NCBI GenBank assembly: GCA_900239685.1
Contig: OENT01000362.1
Coordinates: 1 to 64,000 of the forward strand
Source of the DNA: Rotaria macrura
Taxonomy: Eukaryota > Rotifera > Eurotatoria > Philodinida > Philodinidae
Reading direction: 5' to 3'
Length of the DNA: 64,000 nucleotides
Shown here: piece after piece, positions 10,556 to 21,866 of the stretch
Numbering within the stretch: the first letter of the stretch is position 1
Layout of the letters: each line of letters begins with the position of its first letter
The notes under the pieces: generated by a model
Databases searched by the model: none
The model's input: only the letters and a program-made list of their open reading frames with translations
Told to the model about the DNA's origin: nothing
Translations under genes and position numbers: made by a program

Positions 10556-13500
10556 TCAATCGTGTACATATTCATCCAGCGCTTTTACTGCACCATCAAT
10601 GATGGAATCGTATAGAAAATCTTCACGATGAAATGCTTGATACTAAAAACAACATTTAACAATAATCACAGATCATGTCAAGTAGCATCGATTACTCACG
10701 CCCATATTTTTATAAGTTTGTAATTCCATCGACGGGGTCGTTGCTTCCATCTCGGCAACGGAACAGATAATAACAGAAGGTGCATCATAATTACTAAATC
10801 CATAATATGTGAAAGCCGCTTTTTTCGATTTTCCTTTTCCGTTAGAACCCAGCTCATTATCTACAAAAAACAGAAAGAATGCCTCGAGTTGGTTATCTCC
10901 TTAGTAAAATGTTAGCCTACTGCAAACATGACCACCAAATCGTTGAACTAATTTTTCGATTGCTAAAGGTGTATCAGCCATTTGACCGATGAATACAAAC
11001 TTGTAACCATTAAATATGCTGCAAGAAAACAATTAATAATACTTTCGCGAAATAATTGAATATAATTACTTGTTATCTTTCTTGGTAACTGCTTTTTTGT
11101 ACAATTTACCAATTTTAGCTAGTTTCTTCTTAATTAACTCCTTAGTAAAACCGTGTGCCTAAACAAGTATTCGCATTATGCCTTCAAGATATAAAAAAAT
11201 GGATATGCATACAGTATATTTAAATTCTCCAGGATTAAGTTTATAATGAACGATGTATTGAGGAAGAATATATTCACTGTGAAATATAACTAATTCCTTT
11301 TTGCATGGTGAACAATGTGAATCATAGCCCTAAGTAATCAATTGAGACTAAGACATACATCGATAAATATGTTTTCTTACATGTTGAAGATCAGCACCTG
11401 TGATCAATTGAGTACATTGATATACCTAAAATGTGAAATGAACATCTTGAGAATTTTGTTAAATTTTCTGATGCTTACTTTTCCTTGTAATACTTGACAT
11501 AATAATAATTTAGTTGAACCTTTAATATATCCCATTGAATATCCGGGATATTCCTAGATAAAAGTAATTTTTATTAAACTTTATTTTATCATACTTTTAC
11601 GTTGCTTACACTAAAATATGTTCCTCGTCCATAGTATCCAGTATCCGTAGCATGCTTAAATCCTTTTTGACCTTTTGGAATATAGAATACAGTTGAAATG
11701 ATAATTATCTTGTTATAACTTTTACTAACCAGGTACTTTAAAACCTGTTTCACATATTGGTTGAATATTGGCTATTGCCGTGCCATGAAATGCTAACACT
11801 GGATATGAGTATTCAATACCACGTTTTTCTTTTAAGTCTTCCCGTGCTTTACTGCAAAAAAAAAACAAATATAAATAATACATGCACATCTTTGTATTTA
11901 GCAAAATATCTAATGAATACGTACTTGAATTTATTGATTAATGTTGGATTGCATACATATTCGACTTTTACTACTTGCACTCTAGAGATATAACAAAAAA
12001 AAACGAATACTTTGTACTGATTTCAGCAGAATTACGGTTTACGTAAGTAACGGTTCCCTCATTATTGATCTAGGGTGATGATGTTTATATCAATAGCATT
12101 CTGTCATCACGATTCTATTAAACGTTCATGAACCATCTCAAAGTCATGGCATGCGATTCAACATTGGTAAATGTTGATGATATTTTATCAGATTCACCAT
12201 TCTATGAAATAATTTACAGAATGCATAGGTTTTCTCATAGGCAAACTAAATCCCCAATTCATCGATATCACACAAATATGATTATTTCGAGAATTAGTAG
12301 AAAGAAGTATATGATTCAGAATCCAATCGATATTTTTCTTCCTCGAAAATTCAACCTGTTTCTCATCAGTAATTCTTTCTTAGTAACTGATGATTCTAAA
12401 ATGAAACACCATTTTGGTGTGCATCATCAAAGTTGCCGATATGCAATGAGCTCAACATCTTTTACTTCGTGATAATGGCTACATGCCCATCGTTTTCAAC
12501 TAATACTATGCCTGTTTATTCAACGAATTCTTCAGGTATTTCATTCTCGTCGAATGAATGCTCTATTAGAAATCAATACCGCTCTGTAGTTCTGTGACAT
12601 ATTCTTCAATATAATAAATTGGTCAATCATGATGGAACCCGCTTTGCTTACTTTACGCTTTTAGAAACATCAAGTGTAAAAAAAGTGGCAATATGCTTAA
12701 TCACATGAATATGGTACGATTTTTCGTTTACCTGTTCATGCTATGCAACACTAATTGAGAATGATTCTCACTTTTAGAATGACTTAGTTTATCAGTCAAT
12801 ATTTACAGTCGAAGCCTACATGTTTCTGTTTTTTTTTTGCTTCCTCTTTTTTTATACACAATGTAGACAGCGTGTCTCATACTTTGAGGTCGAAAAGGAA
12901 GAATACAAACTTATAGAGGAATTCTTTTTCTGTCTAGACGAAGCACTGACTCCTCGTCTTTGCTGAAATCGATTTCAAAACAAACATGATTGAACTTTTG
13001 GCAAACGAAGATCTTCCAAACTCAGATTGGTGGAAGTTATTTAGATGACATGTATTTTTTACAGTTTATATTTCTATTTGAATATTCAAGAGGTAGCTAT
13101 ACGACCCGTTTTCTTTGAGTTTGACAGAATATTCGCACGGCTAAAAAATGGCATAAACTTGTCGAGGAAGATTTACGATTAGTTGGCCAAGCTTCTTGGA
13201 GACCCAATGTATTTTCATACATGCCAATTAAAGCTTTCAACGCACTACAAAACGAAATTGGGTATCCCAAACATGTCTAATAAAATTGCTCGAAGTGCAT
13301 GATTTCTAGTCGTACAACACCTCTAATCAGTGGATTTCTATAAGAGAATTACGAGTTTGATACAGAGCAATAAAATATTCTCAATCAGCATTAAAGATGG
13401 AATGAATAAACGAAGTGTCACATCCGAGTTTTTCACAAACTACTGCTTCTTCTAAAAAAACGTAATCTATGGCTCCTCTCATGCTTAAGGTGAAAAAGTA

Positions 13501-15393
13501 AATTTCATTAAAACTATGTTTCTACATTCATTCGAGATGTGCGTATATTGATAGAAACATGATTTCATATGCGTTTTCGGGTGTAAGAATCAACATCTAG
13601 GTGTAGACATTGCTTTATGTTTAATCCACGTATTTATGAATATGTCGATCAATGTCCATATACATGTCAACACCGACACTCTATTTCTAAAATTAGCTAA
13701 CAATTACGTGGTTCTCTGAAAGAAATTTTCCTTTGCTACAACATTGTAGAGTTCTTTGTGTTAATCATATGGTGTAAAAAGACTCATAGTATCCGGCTCA
13801 ATTATACTTTTCATATCGATATGATCAGAAAGATCAATTAGCACATTATAGTATCTAAAAATAGCCAATGGGTTTTAGTGTTTGGCAGCAATCCTGAAAT
13901 GTTTTGAACATATTCCAATACTTGTTTTACTTGATTAATCGAATAAGGAGGCTCTCGCAAGAACATGACTTTTCTGAAAACTTGGTACTACTTTACGAGT
14001 GATTGATTCTAAGAGCATTCATGAAAAAATATCATCGACTAACTAATTTATTGCTCATACATATAACTAATATAGATCAATGAAAAACATCGTACACATC
14101 CGACTTGAGTTGCCATATTGAAATACTACTGTGCTCAAGTTGTACCGATGAGAAATTTGATCATTATCACATTTATTCTATTTTCGATTACTCAGCAGCT
14201 TATTTCCTCTTGGTCATTGCAAGGTACCTAAGGACGCTGACACAGTTGCTGTTAAAAAACACATGGCTTTTCTTAAATGTGAACACTTACGTGGCATATC
14301 CACTTAATAGGCGATAGAATTGTGATTCTGCCAGACGAAAATGCACCTCTGCAGCTGATCCTATTTGGTTTATAAGTAAAATCAGATAAATTATCATTAA
14401 AACTACACAGTATACCTTGTTTGTAACTTCTTTCGGGGAAAAGTTCAAAATATTTCACAGTAGTACCTCTAAGTACTTCTTCTTCGCCTTCCATTAATAA
14501 AGCACCTTCCGTTATCTATAATATAATAATAATTTTAATAGGAATCAGAAAAAAGAATGGGAATAATTTACTTTGTTTTGAAGTTGTCCGATCTCCTTTT
14601 TTCGTTCTTCGGCTTCTTCGCGAGATTTTTTCAGTTTCTCTTTTAATTTTTCTTTTAATTCAAATGCCTAAAACCAATCATCGTGTAATATAAGCCAGAT
14701 GAAAATAGTTTGTTAATCCTACTTACTCGTTCAATCATCAAGCGTTTTTCATCTTCATTCATTTTAGAGAAAGTTTTTTCAAGTTTCACGTCATAAGCAC
14801 TTTCCTATAGAGAAAAACAAAATTCTCTAGTTCACTGAAACAATTCTTTATACTTGATCAGCTTACATCATCTGAATTGTATTCTTCTGTTTTTTCGCCA
14901 TCATCACAATCCTCACTTTCTGCTTTCCGTTTTCGTCCAACATTATCGCTCTCTTTCTTTGTAATGGATTCAGCTGCTTTTTCTTCTTCTTCATCACTAC
15001 TATCAGCGTTAGGATCAAGAAGATTAAATGGATGACCGAATTCTGCGAAATGAAGCAAATTTTTTCGGTAACATGTAGCACCAAAGGGACACGTTGGTAG
15101 TATTTTGTTATCAGCTTTAAAAACAATAATCAAACAGAACTATTCAATTAAAGAAGACATGCAATTCGCTAGGTCGCCGTACTCAATTTAACTTCTTTTT
15201 TAGTACTTGAAGTTGCATTAGTGTCAGCGTGAAAATATTCTTTGAAATGAGCAGGATTTTTCCGATAACAACCAGAGCCTAAAAGAAAAAAGAATTATAT
15301 ACTGAAAGTTAAAACAAAGTAAATCGATGAAGTACCGTAGGGACAAGCAGGCAACTCTTCTGATTTGAATTTCTTAGACGCAGGTACTGACAT
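10556..15393 (-). CDS. PBZ-PBZ-coiled coil-PARP catalytic-BRCT protein (ADP-ribosyltransferase)
   Basis: Seventeen exons: 15393-15336, 15278-15183, 15114-14867, 14804-14727, 14667-14572, 14515-14416, 14360-14291, 11981-11925, 11851-11730, 11671-11610, 11553-11479, 11425-11381, 11329-11213, 11158-11070, 11018-10921, 10860-10700, 10642-10556; phase is kept throughout, giving about 552 residues. Two PAR-binding zinc fingers sit at about 17-36 (CPYGSGCYRKN..H..H) and 60-79 (CPFGATCYRKN..H..HP). An acidic/basic linker follows, with a KRK cluster near 112-115 that may be nuclear targeting, then a coiled coil (140-195). The ADP-ribosyltransferase fold spans about 285-400: HGT (H291), GRGTYFS (Y328) and HSEYI (E389), so the H-Y-E triad of poly(ADP-ribosyl)ating PARPs is complete. 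A BRCT fold (about 440-550) begins IFNGYKFVFIG and has FGGHV. I see no WGR or helical regulatory domain. Inferred role: reads and writes ADP-ribose at DNA damage. The 5' AG at 15411-15412 lies 17 nt before the ATG. Confidence 0.87.
11982..14290 (-). other. Unusually long intron (2309 bp) of the PBZ-PARP-BRCT gene
   Basis: It lies between the exon ending GGATATGCCAC and the exon starting AGTGCAAG; donor GTAAGT and acceptor CTCTAG are both good. Sibling introns in the same gene are about 50-75 bp. I found no recognisable gene or terminal inverted repeats inside, only short unsupported open frames such as 12128-12472. Confidence 0.7.
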
Positions 15394-17593
15394 TTAGACA
15401 GAATAAGAATCTAAAAGAATACAAAACTTGTTTACCTGTGTGAGTTATACGAAAAGTTGAAAGTAATAAATCTGGAAAAGAGGTAACCTCTTCGAGATAT
15501 CACTCTGTTCTGTAAAACGCATATATTCATCGAATATACGCTAAGTATTAAGCTTTCAACAACGAACCCTCTACAGGTCGACCAGTACGCACCTGTTTCA
15601 GCAGGAAAACACGAGACAATCAATGGACAAACGAAGTAGTATTCCAGACTTGTTTTTAGTGTACTTCTGGTCGTTTCTGCGTTTTCCTGCAGAATACGGT
15701 GGCAGAAACGAGAAACTGGGTCCATACTGTGCTATTTCTTTTAGTCCGACGAAAGGTATTTTCTCAGTAGGATCATTCCAACCATTGGATCCGATCATGT
15801 TTCCATCGGACTTTCCCTAATCCGACGAAATCCCATCGGACTCCTGATTGTGATCCGACATTTTGGACCCTTAGTGTTGGATTTTGTCGAATCCGATCGA
15901 ATTCAGAGCCGAATTCATTCACCTGGGTTCATCTTATCGTCTGAAAACGAACAGAAACTCAACTCAAGTCTTCTGAGCATGTGCCTGTTTCAAAATCTAA
16001 TTCCCAAAACACAATTCTACGGGGCAAGATCAAAACTAATTATCCGTATTAGCTTAATCAGTATTCTATGACGAGCCATTTACGTTAAATATTTTATTCC
16101 TTTGCATGTGCTCAAGGGGAAAAGGCGCTACTTCATCTACATCAAAATTTTTTGCAGTACAAGCAAGTAAGATGGAAGTAAGACGGAAGTAGGATGGAAG
16201 TATGCACTCCCGAAGAATCGCTTTTCCCCCCTTGATATATCCTCAATCTTTATTTACTATAACGTGTATCATATATGAAATATCGATAGTCCTTTTCATG
16301 CTAGAGTTATATATTGTATCTGATCTTGCCAACTTCCCACCATTTGAGAAAATGGTTTTCGTCTAGTTAAAAATGTATTCCTTATAAACACTTGACAGTT
16401 GACTAGAATTGTCAAACTCTCAGAGGCCTTAAAGTTCAATAGTTCAACGTTAAGCTTGACATATTACTACCAATTATGACCTATTGTCAAGATGGTTTGG
16501 AACATCCCCATATAATCATTCTGAAAGTACGATCTCATCGAATCAAAAAAGAACCCGATTTGATTTCCGGGGGAATTTCTATAAGTCAACGATATGCGAT
16601 CGGTATCAGGGTCACGGAATTGTATTCTGACTTCAAAGCTTGGCATTCGACCGAATTCATCACAGACTCAAGCCAACCTCTGCTGCGAGCATCAGGTTCT
16701 AATTAGTAATCGACGGATTCAAGAGTGGTTTCGCGATCGGAATCTTGTAGGATTTCGCTATGGAACTGAAGCATATTGTTACTACTGACATCACCGGTAA
16801 CGGTGGACGTTTTATCTCACACCTTATATGCACATTTCCCGACACGAGATTGGGATACTCTCGAAATAAAGATTAAGTGGAATTATAGTATGAAATAAAA
16901 GTAGGAGATCGGAAAATGTGAGTACTTGAATCTTCATTGCAAAATAACGAGTTATACAATCACTTATTCGTTACATCATGCTGCCACTTCAATGTTGACG
17001 AATTCGAAGCTTGTCATGAATGTTTGTCGAAGTATAGAATGCTTTTTGAAAACAAGAATGATCATAAGTTTTCGAAGGAGATGGCAACTGAATATTGAAA
17101 GCTCAATTCTTCTGTTCTTAGTATTTACAAATAGAATTCCATATAAAATTTGCTAGTTTTGTGATATTTCATTTGAATGAGGTACATTGAAATTCTCGAG
17201 AAAATAAAAACAGTGTGTTTCCCAAAGAAATAGAATATAAAATTATTTTTTGCCAGACTTAAGACTGGTGTATAAGTCCAGGTCGAGAGATATATTCCGT
17301 ATACGCTGGTATGCAATTCTACATTATTGTGTCTAATATGATGTATAAATATTGCCCGTTTACATATTAATTCAGACAGAGAACGATTCGATTCGCCGAA
17401 ATTACTGTAAAAATATGAATGTCTATATCTAGTGACTTGCCCTGCGTTTGGAAAACCTCAGTCAAAACTGGTAGTCATCAAAAATCGTGATGAGTTACCA
17501 CTTTTTTTTTATTCAACTCAGTCTGGGTGCAATAAAAAACTTTTTTCTAATGGAGGCCTCTGAAAATCAATTCAATAATTTACGCTGTATTTA
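15394..17593. other. Intergenic with TCCGA-type repeat island
   Basis: No gene recognised. Positions about 15785-15900 contain repeated ATCCGA/TCGGAT/CATCGGACT words, again resembling subterminal transposon repeats, but I could not pair termini. Positions about 16162-16202 hold three copies of an 11-bp unit (GATGGAAGTAA, GACGGAAGTAG, GATGGAAGTAT). Confidence 0.4.
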
Positions 17594-17856
17594 TTCGCTA
17601 CCAGAGCTCCGCGGGATGCGGGACGGGACAAGATGAATTTACTAAAGCGTCCCGCCACGTTTATAAGGCACAGAGTTTTCACACATTATCTTACATGTAT
17701 CGCAGTTGTGCGACATCTAATTTTTAAACAGATCGATAGTAAAAGAAATCATTCACATAAAAACACGTTTTAATGTTTTTTTATGTACCTTCCTTAAATT
17801 ATTTAAATTTAAATTTAAATCAATTTGAATAAAACACAATTGTGACATTTCGACAA

Positions 17857-18075
17857 TCGAAGTTGTCTTCTTCAGATGATGTTGTACGTGAATGTATAGG
17901 TATTCGTTTTCTTTTCTTTTATATAGTATGACAATAGGATGGAGGAAGAAGGCAAATAGTCCGTATATCCTACCAGTTTCACCTTCTTGCCGTCCCACCA
18001 TCATGATATAAAAGAAAATAAAAAGAATACCTATACATTCATGTACAATATCATCTGAAGAAGACAACTTCGATA
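17857..18075. repeat. Foldback (hairpin) nested in the hAT element
   Basis: The left arm 17857-17925 and right arm about 18004-18075 are inverse copies of about 70 bp, with roughly nine in ten bases matching by eye. Both arms contain GAAGTTGTCTTCTTCAGATG. The spacer is about 80 bp and is itself partly inverse. The right arm runs straight into the NNNN gap, so the outer boundary is lost. A nested second element or a hairpin arising by local inversion would both fit; such hairpins commonly cause assembly gaps. Confidence 0.7.
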
Positions 18076-18079
18076 NNNN
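18076..18079. other. Assembly gap (4 N)
   Basis: Four Ns next to the end of the foldback arm. The true length of missing sequence is unknown. Confidence 0.99.
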
Positions 18080-18483
18080 AAAAGAGTTGCCTACATCCCA
18101 GCTCTATCATTCCGGCTACTGGATACTGCAGGAACCGGCAGAAAAGATGCGGCAAAACAGTTGTATCCCGCAGGAAAATATGGGAAGCACCGGAAACCTG
18201 AAACAGTATTCCGACCAGAAAATGATCTGATTTTTCCCCGATAATTTCCGGTCAGTCCCTGCCGGAAAGAACAGAAATTGCCTGGAATACACCAAAAAAA
18301 GTATGACAATTTTCTGACCAGAATACTGCTTCCATTTTCAGGTCATTTTCAATGTTTTCCTACGAGAACCGGCCTGTACTTCTCGATCTAGGATATGGCA
18401 GAAGTAGGCGGGACGGGACAAAGCGGCCAAGAGGCGGGACGGGACGGGACGGGTAGGTTGTCCCGCGGAGCTCTGCTCGCTAC

Positions 18484-19917
18484 TGACCGGCCTGAGTTCA
18501 ACTTTGATTAGAGCAGATAGCAGAAATAGACAAGAAAACATCTCATGACGATGTTGCATCTTTTCTTGATCTAAACAAAAAAAGACGTCTGTTATAAAGA
18601 AATTGAAATTTTAAGAACACCATCATTCATGACTCTGTATCCTATAATATAATTCTTATTGCAGAAATCCATTTCAACTAGAAGTATTGAAATTGTTTTT
18701 CAAATCAAACATACACGATATTCTAGTGAATGTCACTCACGCAGCAATATTGAAAGACGGAAAAACCCTTTTACTCACTTGAGCAGAGCAAGATTTGTCA
18801 CGTTGCCTATTTTTCGAAAGATAGTATGCTTCTAATGAGATCATTCATTAATCAAACTTGAGAAGTAAAATAATATTAACTAAACACTGTTGTTCACTTC
18901 GGATTATGCTCACGGATTTTTGTGTAAAGAAATTTCTCCAATCACCTTATCAAGTCTATACAGTACAGAGAATTATGTGTGAACTAAACTTGAAATATAC
19001 ATTTTTTTTTTGCGAAACCGTTTTTGAACCTGTTCAGTATTTAACACAAGTTTCTAGCTGAGATGAAAGAATAAGACTAGATGCTATAAAATTATTGCAC
19101 TAGTCCGATCCAAAAAGGGTATTTTATCAGACGGGGTCAACCCACTCGTTTCTAGCCATAGCAGATAATTCAAATATGAAACTATACTAACTTGCTTCTT
19201 CTAATCGTTCTGAGCAATCCAAATAGAACGCTTTTAGCAACATTCAAGCGTAGAAGATTTTTGTTTTTCGATTATTTCTCTACTGGAAAAGCTTTTGATC
19301 ATTTTCAATATTGAAAATTCTTCCTTGTATTGAGGACTGTAGAGATAGTAATTTAAACTATTGGAAATATTTTAGTTAATTTTCGTTATTCAGTAGGATC
19401 TAGTACTGTTAAAAAAGATCATGTTGCAACTTCATAAGAAGGATTCGTAGAGGTTGACGTTATAGTCTGCATCATGAGAATATAAAAAAAATTTGAACTA
19501 TGAGAGAGACTTGCCGTATTCACTAGTAGAATAGTTAGCACCATACGATGGATACATATATGATAGTAACCAGGTTAATATAAAAATATTGAAAAAAGTT
19601 CTCCCTGCAATCTTACTTGTAATAACGAAGATCCAAAAAAATTCTTTTTGGTATAAAATGAAGTGCATCATGCTTTTATATGCAGTAAAAATATTTGTTC
19701 TTGCATCATATGTAACAAATACTGTGCAATATCATACTTAAGATTAATTCATACATATCTTGCAAAAATCAAACTGAATCAGCATCATGTCATTGCTTTG
19801 TTTTTTCTACCAATCCAAAACTCTCTCGATTCCTTCTTTCTTCGATTGGTCTATTCTCATTAATTTCGAAGTCTTCACTCGCTTTATTTGTTTTTCCATT
19901 CCATTTGAAATATTATA
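18484..19917. other. Intergenic, no gene recognised
   Basis: Only short unsupported open frames are present. No repeat or RNA gene is apparent. Confidence 0.45.
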
Positions 19918-20614
19918 ATGAGTGAGAAAGTAATTCACAGTTTCGAAGGTATTTGTCCACTAACACATTACGGAATATATGGCATTAAGAAAAGGTAAAG
20001 ATAAATTTTAAAAAAATGTGAATATGAATATTTTCCTTTTCTTTTGTCAAGTTTTAATATGCCAAATTTTCCTTGTTCTGATAAAACAGAGCACATGTCA
20101 CTTAAAAAGCATCTGATGTACAAACACAATCTATCCAATACTGCTGGTAGAAAATCTTTTCTATTTTCAGAGATCATTAAATAGTATTAATTCTATTATT
20201 TGATTAGCAAATAAAATTGTACTAAGTCGTATGAATACAATTAATGTAAATCGCAAAAGAAAAACTGTAATAACATTTACTGGTACACAAGAATTATTTT
20301 CACATTCTGTTCATTGGCATAAAGGTCAATGTCCATTTTCATATGGTTTTTCTAATGTTTATAATTTAACAAAATCAAATCATAATATAAAAAATTTCGA
20401 TTGTCGCCATAGAAAACAATGTTTGCTATTATCACATTTACGTGTGTCACATAATTTAAATATAAAATCAGCCAAGAAAATCGTTAAAGCAATTATGTCA
20501 TCATCAATCGATAGTAAACAAAAGTCATCAATTGAAAATGATATTCGAGAAATAATACTATTTCAAAAAGATGATATCGTTTCAAACACAAATCCGTATG
20601 TTAAATCTTACTGA
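19918..20614 (+). CDS. Unrecognised Cys/His finger protein, two modules
   Basis: Model: exons 19918-19994, 20052-20183 and 20227-20614, about 198 residues, phase kept. The second intron would be only 43 bp; if it is not spliced, the protein stops at TAG 20184. Two modules of one pattern are visible: C-P-[LF]-[TS], then 15-25 residues, then C, then about 11 residues, then HLxxxH, then a helix. The first is ICPLTHYG..PCSDKTEHMSLKKHLMYKH; the second is QCPFSYGF..DCRHRKQCLLLSHLRVSH. The layout suggests zinc binding with an unusually long Cys-Cys gap, so it is not a standard C2H2 finger. The neighbour at 21867 is a paralogue. Function unknown; DNA or protein binding is inference only. Confidence 0.55.
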
Positions 20615-20654
20615 AATAAAAATCCTCAGTATAAAATAAAAGAAATTTTATTTC

Positions 20655-20829
20655 TAGAAATATTTATAATGATGATCGAAGATTTCGACACTATTGTCCA
20701 TTAACAAAAAATGAACTTATTCATGAACAACCATTATACAATATACCCTGTACTAAAATCAATGAAAAATTCCTTCTATTTGCGCATCTTCAGTATGTTC
20801 CACACAAATTTTACTTCAACAATAGTTGA
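20655..20829 (+). pseudogene. Additional finger module, probably a degenerate exon
   Basis: One open frame reads YCPLTKNELIHEQPLYNIPC followed by an AHLQ..H stretch, the same C..C..HL pattern as the modules on either side. I could not join it in phase to the upstream exon that ends near 20614: an acceptor (TTTCTAG) exists, but no donor of the right phase. It may be a decayed third module or an alternative exon. Confidence 0.35.
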
Positions 20830-21866
20830 GAATAGATTTATATTCTTACTACTAGATTAATATTTACTATTCATCAATCCGTACAATTAACTATAAGAAA
20901 AAAAAGTAGATGATGTACAAACATGCAAAAATCGATTTTTGTTTGTCAAGTTCAATTTTGAAAGGAAAGTGCGAACTATAAACAATAAGTACCATTTAGT
21001 TTTAATATACAAATCAGTACTCGATTTATGTTTCAACACTGCAAGATAAATTTATCGGAGACATTTAAGATTCGAATATGAAAATGTTCGTGCCAACTAA
21101 CATCACTGGTCTATGAAACATGAACGATAGATTAGTTACTGTATAGGAAGAAATTCGAAAACAAATATCTCATATTCTAGTTTTGACTATGCAACATTGA
21201 CTGAAAAATCTTAGATCAAGAATTCCAAAATTAGGTTTAATCGGACTCAATTATTGAGAGTTTGAAATATTTAAATGAGCAGTGTTTTATTTTATTTATG
21301 ATAATTGCACTTCAATTTTTTTTTCTTGAATAGTTTATTGAATTTGAGTACTTGTTCAACTGTTCGAGATCCCCCAATCGGACCACGTAGGTTATTGAGT
21401 GCGTTATCGAATAATTCCAATTTATTAGAGACGAATGTGCAGTGATTGTATCCGTCAGTAATATGTACTCATAAAATTATTATCGGAAATTCGTATACTA
21501 AATCCATATGTTTTCTATTGATTGAGTACTCTTATTTAAGTGATAGCAAGTCAAATTTTAAACAGAATAAATTTATTTATTTATTGGAACCTGTTTGACT
21601 GTTCCGCTTCAAGACTTGATGAATTTTTTGTTTTGTTTTCGTACAAATACTAGTTCGAAAAAAACATTTTCATTCTCATCGCACTCAAAAAATGTTACTG
21701 TAGTTTCTAATGAGAGCCTTCAAATGATAGGAAGGAGTAGACGCTTTTGCTTCTTTAAAAACTGAATGTAAACCTATCTGTTCATAAGTTGCATTGCACG
21801 ATTGAATCCAAATATTCGTTTTTATTGAGGAACATCGGATAATTTCGTTATAGACATTATCATCAA
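20830..21866. other. Intergenic between the two finger genes
   Basis: No gene recognised. Ordinary AT-rich sequence; it probably contains the promoter of the 21867 gene. Confidence 0.45.

Larger units (their letters stand above)
17594..18483. mobile_element. Non-autonomous hAT element with GGGAC subterminal repeats, 874 bp
   Basis: The termini CAGAGCTCCGCGGGA (17602-17616) and TCCCGCGGAGCTCTG (18461-18475) are perfect 15-bp inverted repeats of hAT type. Flanking 8-mers TTCGCTAC (17594-17601) and CTCGCTAC (18476-18483) match at 7 of 8, which fits a hAT target duplication. Just inside each end are GGGAC tandem words: two on the left, and several on the right including a run of three. There is no transposase. 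The interior holds a foldback (17857-18075), a separate CCGG-rich inverted pair (CAGTATTC-type, around 18208 and 18305), and a 4-N assembly gap. Confidence 0.85.

Noticed and set aside
12128..12472. 114-codon plus-strand open frame inside the long PARP intron
   Set aside because: No domain, no homology I recognise, no splice context, opposite strand to the host gene; chance open frames of this size occur in this DNA.
17857..18075. CRISPR-like or RNA-gene interpretation of the inverted repeat
   Set aside because: A single long hairpin in a eukaryotic transposon, without regularly spaced direct repeats; no tRNA or rRNA motifs found.
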